From assembly GCF_938041965.1 (NCBI RefSeq), contig NZ_CALISE010000015.1:1-42175 (forward strand): DNA of 42,175 nt, read 5' to 3'. The DNA is from an uncultured Mogibacterium sp. (GTDB lineage Bacteria > Bacillota > Clostridia > Peptostreptococcales > Anaerovoracaceae). Positions 31,862 through 39,543 of the stretch are shown one piece after another (the first letter of the stretch is position 1; each line of letters starts with the position of its first letter). The position numbers and the translations under genes were made by a program. The notes below the pieces were generated by a model. That model did not search any database and was not told the DNA's origin. It saw only the letters and a list, made by a program, of their open reading frames with translations.

Positions 31862-33976
31862 ATGAAAAGAATGAAAAATCATAAGAATGTTAAGAACGGA
31901 GCAGCAACACTTGCTCTTTGCTTGACAGTCGGAACTATGTATATGATAAATCCTGTTTCTGTAGGAGCAGCTAACAAGAGACCTGTAGATGTGACTAAGT
32001 CAACCAGTACCGAGAAAGCCGTGGAGACATCATATCCTAGCCTTGGCAGGGGAAATATTTCCCAAAAGGATAAGAACGAGACAACCTATACTTCGATGGA
32101 TGCAGACGGCAATGTGCTCGAATCTATAGTTACTGAACAGCTTGCAAATAATAGCAAGTACGACACTATCAGTGACTACTCGACATTGAAGAATATCGAG
32201 AATACCTCAGGTCATGAGAAGTTTTCGAAGAATGGCAATAATATCGTGTGGAATGCTAAGGGAAAGTCGATTAAATATAAGGGCACTCCAACCACGGGCT
32301 TACCGGTCAATGTCAAGATCACTTACTATCTGAATGGCAAGAAGATGTCAGCAAAGGATATCGCTGGCAAGGCAGGTAACGTGACCATCAGATTTGACTA
32401 TACTGTAAACCAGTCAGATATCGTAGATGGAAAGCTGATTAAGCACCCATATACAGTTGCGAGCGGGCTAGTTCTTAATGATGATAACTTCAGTGATATA
32501 ACGGTATCGAATGGTAAAGCGATAGATGACGGCAACAAGACAGTTGTTATGGGCATTGCTTTTCCAGAGATGAATGAGAATCTTGGAATAAGTCGTTCTA
32601 AATTAGATATTCCTAATAGTGTCGTTATAAATGCACACACTGAGAAATTCGAAATAGATGGAACATATACAGCTGCGATGTCGGGAATTGCAAATGATTT
32701 TGACGGAAATCTAGGAAGCGTGAAGGGAAAGGCTGCAAAGCTCGAAAATTCGCTTAAGAAGCTAGGACAGGCATCTGACAAGTTAGAGCAGGGAAGCAAG
32801 GATCTTAAGGCAGGTGCAGATGAATTAGCTAGTGGCACTAAGAGTCTTAAGTCTGGAAGTAGCGAAGTGCTCAGTGGAGCGACTTCACTAAACAGTGGCT
32901 TACAGCAGCTAACTGCCAATAGCGCATCTCTTAGAAATGGTGCTGCGCAGGTTGAGAAACAAATTTTTGCAAATGCCACAACCCAGCTACAAGAACAGTT
33001 AGGTGACGATACAATAGTTCTGTCTCCTTCGACGTATGCGAAGGTGCTTGCAGGAATCTCCGATGGAGCTATGGCAAAGGCAGAGGGGAAGATGAGAGCA
33101 ACCTTATCTGCAACAGGTGTATCTGATGCAAGCACACAGAACAACATCATTTCCCTAGCATATAACAAGATGATGGCGGATGGAAAATCAGAAGCTACTG
33201 CAGCAGAGGTTGTGCAATATATACAGCAGGCAGGGGTAACAGCAAAGGAAGCGCAGAAGGCAGCAGGATATATAAATCAGTATAAGAGCACTGCAGTAGC
33301 AGCTCTAAAGGCTGCCGGATACACAGACGAGCAGCTCGCTTCAGGAACAGGTCAGCAAGCAGTCTTGCTAACCTCTGTAGAGATGGGGCTTACGGGAGGC
33401 AGTACAAATCTAGCGACTCTTCAGGCACAGCAGACCAATGCAACTAAGCTTCTAACATCAGCTAAGGAGTACGAGATTGCTAGCCAAGGTGCAAGCGATA
33501 ATGTAAAAAAGCTATCGGCAATTGCTGTGGGCAAAGATGTTCCTGCAAAGCTAAAGTCACTCAAGGAGCAGCTGGATTCACTAGAGATGTTTATCGCTGG
33601 TGTTAAGCAGTACACCGCAGGTGTAGATGCTGCTGCAGCAGGAAGTAGCAAGCTAGTATCGGGTCTTGAGCAACTGAATAACGGAATCACAAAGCTAGAT
33701 GCGGGCTCAAATAAGCTCGATTCTGGAGCAACACAGCTAGCATCAGGAATGACTCAGCTTAATGAGCAAGGCATACAGAAATTTATAAGCACTCTCAGTA
33801 AAGCAGATATAGGAAAAATCACCAGCAGACTAGAAGCGACAATATCAGCCTCAAAGCACGAAGTTTTTGTAGGTGGCAAAGAAAGTAGCATGACTGGTGA
33901 AAGCAGATTAATCTTCAAGAGTGGCGAGGTTAAGGCTCCAAAGGAGAACAAAACCCCTAGTAAGCACAAAAAATAA
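31862..33976 (+). CDS. secreted Leu-x-x-Gly heptad-repeat protein, partner of the MMPL transporter
   Basis: A 704-residue exported protein. Residues 1-37 are a signal peptide. A beta-rich domain follows to about 290. Two blocks of x-x-x-Leu-x-x-Gly heptads (LKAGADELASGTKSLKSG near 310-330; LVSGLEQLNNGITKLDAG near 600-620) flank an Ala/Gln-rich helical middle. Heptads of this kind occur in YhgE/Pip-type and MMPL-associated envelope proteins and form long helical rods. No C-terminal membrane helix is seen; the end is lysine-rich. AGGAGGCG precedes the ATG. It probably acts outside the membrane as adaptor of the transporter. A decayed paralogue tail lies at 24314-24577. Confidence 0.82.
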   Translation: MKRMKNHKNVKNGAATLALCLTVGTMYMINPVSVGAANKRPVDVTKSTSTEKAVETSYPSLGRGNISQKDKNETTYTSMDADGNVLESIVTEQLANNSKYDTISDYSTLKNIENTSGHEKFSKNGNNIVWNAKGKSIKYKGTPTTGLPVNVKITYYLNGKKMSAKDIAGKAGNVTIRFDYTVNQSDIVDGKLIKHPYTVASGLVLNDDNFSDITVSNGKAIDDGNKTVVMGIAFPEMNENLGISRSKLDIPNSVVINAHTEKFEIDGTYTAAMSGIANDFDGNLGSVKGKAAKLENSLKKLGQASDKLEQGSKDLKAGADELASGTKSLKSGSSEVLSGATSLNSGLQQLTANSASLRNGAAQVEKQIFANATTQLQEQLGDDTIVLSPSTYAKVLAGISDGAMAKAEGKMRATLSATGVSDASTQNNIISLAYNKMMADGKSEATAAEVVQYIQQAGVTAKEAQKAAGYINQYKSTAVAALKAAGYTDEQLASGTGQQAVLLTSVEMGLTGGSTNLATLQAQQTNATKLLTSAKEYEIASQGASDNVKKLSAIAVGKDVPAKLKSLKEQLDSLEMFIAGVKQYTAGVDAAAAGSSKLVSGLEQLNNGITKLDAGSNKLDSGATQLASGMTQLNEQGIQKFISTLSKADIGKITSRLEATISASKHEVFVGGKESSMTGESRLIFKSGEVKAPKENKTPSKHKK

Positions 33977-34005
33977 AAGAAATCCGAAAATAGTTCTAAC
34001 ATAAC

Positions 34006-34044
34006 GGAAAGCGGCTAAGGTTTTTAACACCTTAGCCGCTTTCC
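34006..34044. terminator. bidirectional terminator
   Basis: GGAAAGCGGCTAAGG pairs perfectly with CCTTAGCCGCTTTCC, with T-rich sequence in the loop and A/T arms. It lies between the convergent ends of the heptad-repeat and YitT genes. Confidence 0.85.
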
Positions 34045-34067
34045 ATATGCTTTAAATTCAAATTTAT

Positions 34068-34967
34068 CTATTTCTGCTCCAGATACCTCTTCTCGCGGCT
34101 GAAGCCCCTGCCGTGAACACTGCCAACCTTGCTAAGGATGATAAAGGCATCCGGGTCGAGGTCATGAACGAGCTTTTCGACCTTGTATAGCTCTCTCGAG
34201 GATATAATAGTCATCACGATATCAGTCTCTCTTCCTAGGTAACCGGTCTTACCGTGAAGCAGTGTAGCGCTTCGGTCGATGTCGTGAAGAATAGCATTTG
34301 TAATCTCTTCAGAAGCCTTAGTTACAATCTCAAGTTTAGTCTTAGCTGCTCCGATAGCGAGGAGTCTATCGAGAGTAATTGTATACACAAGCACGAGCAC
34401 GATTCCGTACAAGCTGGTGCGCTTTGGAGAGAACATCATCTGTCCAATCAAGATTATAAAGTCAAATACATATAGGCTGACAGAAACGGGAACTTTAAAA
34501 TATTTATTAAGAACGAGTGGCGGAATATCCATACCGCCAGTGCTAGCACCAATTCTAATAATCAGCGCGAGTGAAGTTCCTATGCACAGACCGCCGAATA
34601 ATGACGCGAGAAACATGTCATTTGTAAGGACGAAGCTGCCAACGAGCTTCTGCAAAAATCCGAGTATAGTCGGGAATGCGAATGTGCTTATCATCGTGGT
34701 GAGTGCGAACTCTTTGCCGAGCAGCCCAAAACCTATGACGAACATTGCCGCGTTAAAGATTCCTACAAATAGTGAAATCGTTATGCCAAAGTGGTGATTC
34801 ATTATAATCGCAATACCCGTAGTTCCGCCGGTGATAAGGCCAGTCGGGAGTATGAAAAAAGCTACACCTATTGCATATATAAAGTTTCCGCACACTACGG
34901 TTAGTGCATTTCGTAGGAACTGCTTACTAAAAATGTAGCTAGAAAAGCTGGAATTAGTGTCTTTCAT
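34068..34967 (-). CDS. YitT-family membrane protein (DUF161 + DUF2179)
   Basis: A 299-residue protein with five to six hydrophobic segments (residues about 20-200: NFIYAIGVAFFILPTGLITG, then GGTTGIAIIMNHHFG, and IGASTGGMDIPPLVLNKYF) followed by a cytoplasmic DUF2179 domain ending in DPDAFIILSKVGSVHGRGFS. The family is widespread in Firmicutes; its transport or signalling role is not established. The start at 34967 is set by AAGGAGAAAG; the frame stays open 21 codons further upstream. A well-formed promoter lies directly upstream. Confidence 0.88.
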   Translation of the reverse strand: MKDTNSSFSSYIFSKQFLRNALTVVCGNFIYAIGVAFFILPTGLITGGTTGIAIIMNHHFGITISLFVGIFNAAMFVIGFGLLGKEFALTTMISTFAFPTILGFLQKLVGSFVLTNDMFLASLFGGLCIGTSLALIIRIGASTGGMDIPPLVLNKYFKVPVSVSLYVFDFIILIGQMMFSPKRTSLYGIVLVLVYTITLDRLLAIGAAKTKLEIVTKASEEITNAILHDIDRSATLLHGKTGYLGRETDIVMTIISSRELYKVEKLVHDLDPDAFIILSKVGSVHGRGFSREKRYLEQK

Positions 34968-34995
34968 TATCTTTCTCCTTTTATTACCATCAAAG

Positions 34996-35024
34996 ACTTT
35001 ACATGTAGATAGCAACCATGTCAA
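34996..35024 (-). promoter_or_regulatory. promoter of the YitT gene
   Basis: On the minus strand TTGACA (35024-35019), 17-nt spacer, TAAAGT (35001-34996), about 29 nt before the start codon. Confidence 0.65.
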
Positions 35025-35062
35025 CAGCATGAAGCTGATTGAGAGAAATTAAATCAAAAACA

Positions 35063-35096
35063 AAATGAACCGCTGCTTGGCGTCAGCGGTTCATTT
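35063..35096. terminator. perfect hairpin with no gene to terminate
   Basis: AAATGAACCGCTG pairs with CAGCGGTTCATTT (13 bp), loop CTTGGCGT, A-rich on the left and T-rich inside the right arm. It lies upstream of the YitT promoter and about 275 bp before ndk, so neither neighbour ends here. It may be the leftover of a lost gene or the end of an unannotated small RNA. Confidence 0.7.
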
Positions 35097-35370
35097 CTAC
35101 TACGAAATTATTTAATTAAGAAAGAACAATCAAAAGAAAATGTTTTATGCACTTAATTCCTTTTGCACCATTATACTAACATTCGATTATGACGGTTCTG
35201 TAATGGTTTGCTATTGTGTTGGTGTATCATATATATCAATAAGTACAAAATCCATGATAAAATGTGAACGCGAAGTCGGGAAACTACGTGAAATGACCAT
35301 GTGGATATGGTATAAACTATAGAAGAGTATTCAAGAGAATTCAAATAAATCATTTAAAAGGAGAAGAACT

Positions 35371-35775
35371 ATGGGTATTGAAAAGACATACATTATGCTT
35401 AAGCCAGACTGCGTTAAGAGAGGTCTTATGGGGGAGGTCATTTCAAGAATCGAGAGAAAGGGCTACAAGATTGTCGATGCGAAGATGATGAATCTCGATG
35501 AGACAATTCTAAAGGCGCACTATGCGCACCTCGCTGATAAGCCTTTCTTCCCAGAAATTGTAGCTTTCATGACATCTGGCCCAGTTCTCGGAATGATTGT
35601 TGAAGGCGAGAATGCAGTCCAGGGAATGAGAATTATCATGGGCGCGACTAAGTTCGAAAAAGCTACAGCTGGGACTATTCGTGGCGATTTCGCACACAGC
35701 ACTAGCGAGAATTTAATTCACGGATCTGATTCCCTAGAGAATGCAGAGATAGAGATTAAGCGTTTCTTCGGTTAA
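35371..35775 (+). CDS. ndk: nucleoside diphosphate kinase
   Basis: Transfers the gamma-phosphate between nucleoside tri- and diphosphates through a phosphohistidine, balancing NTP pools. The 134-residue protein starts MGIEKTYIMLKPDCVKRGL, with the KPD motif, and contains IRGDFAHSTSENLIHGSDS; His117 in IHGSDS is the phosphorylated residue. AAAGGAGAAG precedes the ATG. Length is slightly under the usual 140-150 residues, typical for clostridial members. It precedes a LysR gene by 43 bp. Confidence 0.97.
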   Translation: MGIEKTYIMLKPDCVKRGLMGEVISRIERKGYKIVDAKMMNLDETILKAHYAHLADKPFFPEIVAFMTSGPVLGMIVEGENAVQGMRIIMGATKFEKATAGTIRGDFAHSTSENLIHGSDSLENAEIEIKRFFG

Positions 35776-35818
35776 GTTCATCAATAAGGCTTAATATTCA
35801 TCGAAAGAGGCTCGGTAT

Positions 35819-36733
35819 ATGACGTTAAACCAACTACTATATATCATTACAATAGCTGACGAAGGGTCGCTCAATAAGGCGGCGGAGAAGCTCTACATGA
35901 CACAGCCGTCGCTGACCAGTTCATTAAGAGAGGTTGAGTCGGAGCTTGGCGTGACCATTTTCCGCAGAACTGGTAGAGGTGTCACTGTGACTAACGATGG
36001 TGCAGAGTTCCTGCAGAATGCCAGACATCTATATAGCCAGTACGAATCGCTGATGGGCAAGTACTCGGATGAAGGCGGACTTAAAACGAAGTTCGGGGTT
36101 TCAACGCAGCACTACTCGTTTGCGATAAAGGCTTTTGTGGAGATGGTAAAGAAATTCGACATGAATGAGTATGATTTTGCTATCCGGGAGACCAAGACGC
36201 AAGAGGTAATCGACGATGTCGTGTCGCTAAAAAGCGAACTTGGTATAATCTACCTGAGTGATTTCAATCGTCAGGCTATCTCCAAGGTGCTCAGACAGAA
36301 TGGTCTTGAGTTTGTGCCGCTAATTGACTGCAACGCATATGCTTACGTTTGGAAAAATCATCCGCTGGCAAATCGCAAGAGCGTGAGCTTCGATGACCTT
36401 GCGGATTATCCGAATATGACGTTTGATCAAGGAGACAATTCGACACTCTATTTTGCGGAGGAGCTTTTTGCAGATATCAATCATCACCATATGATTAAGG
36501 TAAACGATAGAGCGACTATGCTCAATCTGATGCAAGGATTATTCGGGTACACAGTGTGTTCTGGCATCATCTGCGAGGAACTTAACGGCGACGACTGTAA
36601 CATGGTCCCAATTAAAGATGAACGCGTGGATACTGAAGGAGCTATGCAAATCGGATATATAATGAAGAAGAATTCTATCCTGAGCAAGATGGCGGAGCTA
36701 TATATAAAAGAGATGAAAGCATATCTAAGCTAA
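35819..36733 (+). CDS. LysR-family transcriptional regulator
   Basis: A 304-residue regulator. The N-terminal winged helix-turn-helix is classic (MTLNQLLYIITIADEGSLNK, AAEKLYMTQPSLTSSLREVE), followed by a linker helix and a periplasmic-binding-like effector domain (about 90-300). The downstream gene on the same strand makes sulfur amino acids, so a CysB-like role in sulfur metabolism is plausible, yet the terminator between them shows that they are separate units. The ribosome binding site AAGAGG is moderate. Effector and targets are not visible. Confidence 0.92.
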   Translation: MTLNQLLYIITIADEGSLNKAAEKLYMTQPSLTSSLREVESELGVTIFRRTGRGVTVTNDGAEFLQNARHLYSQYESLMGKYSDEGGLKTKFGVSTQHYSFAIKAFVEMVKKFDMNEYDFAIRETKTQEVIDDVVSLKSELGIIYLSDFNRQAISKVLRQNGLEFVPLIDCNAYAYVWKNHPLANRKSVSFDDLADYPNMTFDQGDNSTLYFAEELFADINHHHMIKVNDRATMLNLMQGLFGYTVCSGIICEELNGDDCNMVPIKDERVDTEGAMQIGYIMKKNSILSKMAELYIKEMKAYLS

Positions 36734-36773
36734 GTTCGATATAAAGTAAGGCGAGAATATGTAATATATTCAC

Positions 36774-36818
36774 AAGAGTGAGCTATAGTTTTATCCTATA
36801 ACTCACTCTTATTTTTTT
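36774..36818 (+). terminator. terminator after the LysR gene
   Basis: AAGAGTGAG-CTATAG pairs with CTATA-ACTCACTCTT, followed by ATTTTTTT. Confidence 0.88.
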
Positions 36819-36822
36819 GAAT

Positions 36823-36851
36823 TAGACAGATGCATATCTATATCATATAAT
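36823..36851 (+). promoter_or_regulatory. promoter of metY
   Basis: TAGACA (36823-36828), 17-nt spacer, TATAAT (36846-36851), 85 nt before the start codon. The short leader is too small for a SAM riboswitch, and no T-box was seen. Confidence 0.65.
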
Positions 36852-36935
36852 TCAACCATAGCAAAACAGATGCGGCTCACATGGAGGTCGCAGATAACAT
36901 AAAATTAAAATGAAACACAGAAAGGGGATATACAG

Positions 36936-38240
36936 ATGAGCGATATTAGAGATTCAAAGAATTGGGGATTTAACACTAAGCAGGTACAGGCAGGTCAGGA
37001 GCATGCTGATCCAGCGACTGGCGCGAGATGCGTGCCTATCTATCAGTCGGCTTCATACGCATTCGACAGTGCGGATTCAGCAGAGGCAAGATTTGCTCTG
37101 AGAGAAGCTGGCTCGATATATTCGAGACTCGGAAATCCTACTAACGATGTGCTTGAAGCAAGAGTTGCAGCACTTGAATGTGGATCGGCAGCGCTGGCGG
37201 TTGCTTCTGGAACGGCTGCAATCGTATATGCAATTCAGGCAGTAGCGCAGCACGGTGAGCACATCGTGGCGGTAAGAACGCTTTATGGCGGTTCATACAA
37301 CTTGTTTGCAAATACCCTTCCGCTAGTTTCGGGAGTAACGACAACATTCGTTGAGTCAGATGATTATGAGGGCTGGGAAGCAGCTATTCAGGACAACACT
37401 AAGGCTCTTTACATCGAAATCGTTGGAAATCCAAACTCCAACGTTACAGATATTGAGCGAATCGCAGAAATTGCTCATAGACATGGGCTTCCGCTAATCG
37501 TTGACTCAACATTTACACCACCATACTTGATCAAGCCATTTGAGCACGGCGCAGACGTGGTTATCCACTCAGCTACTAAGTTCTTTGGTGGTCACGGTTC
37601 AACAATCGGTGGATTAATCGTAGATGGTGGAAAATTTGACTGGAGTGCATCTGGTAAATACCCATGGATTGCTGAGCCAAATCCATCGTATCACGGACTA
37701 AACTTCTACGAAGCTGTTGGTCCAGCTGCATTTGCGGTATACTGCAGAGCTATACTGCTTAGAGACGGTGGTGCATCGCTTTCGGCATTTGACGCATTCC
37801 TTCTGCTTCAGGGAATTGAGACACTTTCTCTCAGAGTTGAGCGCCATGTAAGCAATGCTCTTGAGATAGTAGAGTACCTCGACAAGCACCCACAGGTTGA
37901 GAGAGTTCATCATCCGTCGCTACCTAGCGAGCCATCACATGAGGTTTACAAGAAGTACTTCCCTAAGGGCGCAGGTTCGATTTTCACATTCGACCTAAAG
38001 GATGGTAGAGATGATGCGAAGAAGTTCATCGACAATCTGCCTATCTTCTCAGATCTTGCAAATGTAGCTGACGTAAAGTCGCTTGTAATTCACCCAGCGA
38101 GCACAACTCATTCACAGCTGAGCGAGGAAGAGCTATACGCACAGGGCATCACACCTTCTACAATCAGATTATCCATCGGAATTGAGGACGTAGAGGATCT
38201 GAAGGCAGCGCTAGATGTGGCTTTTGAAGCAATCAAGTAA
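36936..38240 (+). CDS. metY: O-acetylhomoserine sulfhydrylase (MetY-type, PLP-dependent)
   Basis: Makes homocysteine from O-acetylhomoserine and sulfide in the cytoplasm; belongs to the Cys/Met metabolism PLP family. The 434-residue length and N-terminus (NWGFNTKQVQAGQEHADPAT) fit the long MetY subgroup rather than cystathionine lyases. Lys215 in HSATKFFGGHG is the PLP-binding lysine; SIYSRLGNPTNDVLEARVAA and VASGTAAIVYA contact cofactor and substrate. The final block TTHSQLSEEELYAQGITPST is typical of the group. AAAGGGG precedes the ATG. Methionine gamma-lyase activity is a less likely alternative. Confidence 0.92.
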   Translation: MSDIRDSKNWGFNTKQVQAGQEHADPATGARCVPIYQSASYAFDSADSAEARFALREAGSIYSRLGNPTNDVLEARVAALECGSAALAVASGTAAIVYAIQAVAQHGEHIVAVRTLYGGSYNLFANTLPLVSGVTTTFVESDDYEGWEAAIQDNTKALYIEIVGNPNSNVTDIERIAEIAHRHGLPLIVDSTFTPPYLIKPFEHGADVVIHSATKFFGGHGSTIGGLIVDGGKFDWSASGKYPWIAEPNPSYHGLNFYEAVGPAAFAVYCRAILLRDGGASLSAFDAFLLLQGIETLSLRVERHVSNALEIVEYLDKHPQVERVHHPSLPSEPSHEVYKKYFPKGAGSIFTFDLKDGRDDAKKFIDNLPIFSDLANVADVKSLVIHPASTTHSQLSEEELYAQGITPSTIRLSIGIEDVEDLKAALDVAFEAIK

Positions 38241-38328
38241 ACTGAGCAGCTTGACTGCATAAGTAAATCAAGCATATCGACATACCTTACAAGTGTATAA
38301 GGATCAACCCGCAAATGTGCACTTAGGG

Positions 38329-38371
38329 AAACCGACATAACATATACTAAACCGACATAATAGAGTATATG
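38329..38371. repeat. 12-bp direct repeats with an overlapping inverted repeat
   Basis: AAACCGACATAA occurs at 38329-38340 and 38349-38360 (20-bp period). CATATACT (38341-38348) and AGTATATG (38364-38371) form inverted arms around the second copy. It lies just before the metY terminator. Confidence 0.6.
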
Positions 38372-38375
38372 CAGG

Positions 38376-38399
38376 AGCAGGACGAAAGTCCTGCTTTTG
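38376..38399 (+). terminator. terminator after metY
   Basis: GCAGGAC-GAAA-GTCCTGC hairpin with a GNRA-type tetraloop, then TTTTGTG. The stretch 38400-38501 shows nothing further. Confidence 0.8.
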
Positions 38400-38501
38400 T
38401 GTTTCATTAGCAAGATAGTATCAAGACAATCGGAAGCGATAAAAGAAATACCCCTACTGCTCTAACTAATCAAAGAATAATTGTTATGCTTGCTGCGAAT
38501 A

Positions 38502-38530
38502 TTGAATTAATAAGGAGATATTTCTATAAT
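38502..38530 (+). promoter_or_regulatory. promoter of the selenoprotein gene
   Basis: TTGAAT (38502-38507), 17-nt spacer, TATAAT (38525-38530). The resulting leader of about 130 nt is strongly purine-rich, with repeated CGAGAAA/GAGAGAAA-like units before the ribosome binding site. Confidence 0.7.
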
Positions 38531-38665
38531 ATCTATAATTAAATAGCAGATTTGATATCTTATATGTCTTTGCTTTTCGCAATTAAGAATCAGAAAGATA
38601 AAAGTAATGAGAGAAGCAAGAGAAATAATACGAGAAATACAAGAAACGAGAGAAAAGGAATCGAA

Positions 38666-39193
38666 ATGATCTATTTAAATGAAAATGCCGTAAAATATAT
38701 CAATAATATGGGCTTCTCAGATATTGTCATCGACGTGATTAAATTTACAAGCTGATGTGCTCCTCCTAAGATGGAGATGTCAGTAGGTTTTGCTGACAAG
38801 GGTAAGGATGCAAATTATTACATCGAGCGGGGATACCGTGTGGAAGAAAGTGAACTCGGCAAGGTCTATTATCCGAGGCGAAAAGTTGTCAAGGTTGGGA
38901 ATATAGGGATTAGATATGAAGAGAAGCCGTGGCTAAGCAGCTTCGAGATAGATGGTCTAAGGCCAGCAAAGCCTCGGGGGAAGGATTACAACCGAAGCAT
39001 GCAGTTGATACTACAGTATGCGAGGGCGTTTGACGTGATAAGGCGCAAGGATGTGATAGACCTTTGCAAGCTCACTCCCTCGCAGTCAAGCAAACTGCTC
39101 GGCCGAATCGTAGATGGTGGATACCTTAAGGCGCAGGGCGCAGGAAGAGCTACTCGCTATGTGCTGACTGAAGAGGGAAAGAAGTATAGGTGA
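38666..39193 (+). CDS. CC/Se-motif selenoprotein with C-terminal winged-helix domain (TGA read as Sec)
   Basis: Starting at ATG 38666 (AAAAGGA in front) the frame encodes MIYLNENAVKYINNMGFSD, IVIDVIKFTS, then TGA (38753-38755), then CAPPKMEMSVGFADKGKD without any change of frame to 39193. The pattern fits the small CC/Se-motif family, in which a Cys-Cys or Sec-Cys pair precedes a Pro and an FxDK block; here it is Sec30-Cys31. Total length is 175 residues. Residues about 97-175 (QLILQYARAFDVIRRKDVID, then KLTPSQSSKLLGRIVDGGYL, RATRYVLTEEG) look like a winged helix, an addition to the roughly 100-residue family core. Function is unknown; thiol/selenol chemistry linked to DNA binding is inferred. 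A reading as two separate genes is unlikely, because the second half has no ribosome binding site. Confidence 0.82.
38753..38797 (+). promoter_or_regulatory. bacterial SECIS-like element after the in-frame TGA
   Basis: After TGA at 38753 the mRNA can form GTCAG (38779-38783), loop TAGGTTTTG, CTGAC (38793-38797). The loop contains AGGTTT, close to the AGGTCT of the E. coli fdhF SECIS, and lies about 29 nt after the TGA, the distance needed for SelB action. A lower pairing CTCC (38760-38763) with GGAG (38773-38776) may also form. Confidence 0.7.
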
Positions 39194-39274
39194 TGGGTAG
39201 GAGAGGTGCTAACTTTAAATTCACAGAATAGATGCAAAACAGAAATAGATACAGATGTCGAAAAAGGGGCTATA

Positions 39275-39358
39275 ATGCATATGCGATTAAAAAAGTTGAT
39301 AAAGGATAATCTTAAAAGCATCTCTAGGGGTACAATAACAATATATTTTATTATTGTT
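39275..39358 (+). pseudogene. 5' part of a membrane-protein gene split by IS1182
   Basis: ATG at 39275 preceded by AAAAAGGGG starts a frame MHMRLKKLIKDNLKSISRGT, ITIYFIIV, which runs into the insertion sequence at 39359. The basic head and the beginning of a hydrophobic helix fit exactly onto the continuation beyond the element. It lies 81 bp after the selenoprotein gene and on the same strand, so the two may once have been cotranscribed. Confidence 0.85.
39337..39358. repeat. left copy of the 22-bp target-site duplication of the IS1182 element
   Basis: Begins AACAATATATTTTATTATTG and is identical to 41040-41061. It is itself an inverted repeat (AACAATA ... TATTGTT). Confidence 0.93.
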
Positions 39359-39370
39359 CAGACTGTAGAC

Positions 39371-39400
39371 AAAGTCTCGCCATACAAAGGCGAGGCTTTT
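39371..39400. terminator. terminator inside the left end of the IS1182 element
   Basis: AAAGTCTCGCC / GGCGAGGCTTT stem with one G-U pair, ATACAAA loop, T4 end. Confidence 0.8.
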
Positions 39401-39543
39401 CTAGTGCACTAATTTTCTAGAACTACTATTGACTAGACTGTTAGATGCTCAAAAATCAAAATATTAAATTTAAGATTTCGTTGAAATTTCAAGTGTTATA
39501 GCTTAAATAAATGATATAATTAAGTATCTAAGGAGGCTTAATT

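Noticed and set aside
32398..33168. 256-residue frame on the minus strand
   Set aside because: Antisense shadow of the Ser/Leu/Gly-rich heptad-repeat gene; no ribosome binding site and low-complexity composition.
36823..36935. SAM riboswitch or T-box before metY
   Set aside because: The leader is under 90 nt and lacks the conserved core elements and a terminator hairpin before the start codon.
38552..38665. N-terminal extension of the selenoprotein from 38552
   Set aside because: The extra 38 codons are Lys/Arg/Asn-rich purine-tract translation with no ribosome binding site; the ATG at 38666 has AAAAGGA and matches the family start.
39206..39412. Independent 68-residue gene
   Set aside because: It mixes non-coding upstream codons, the 5' part of the interrupted membrane gene (from 39275) and the left end of the IS1182 element.
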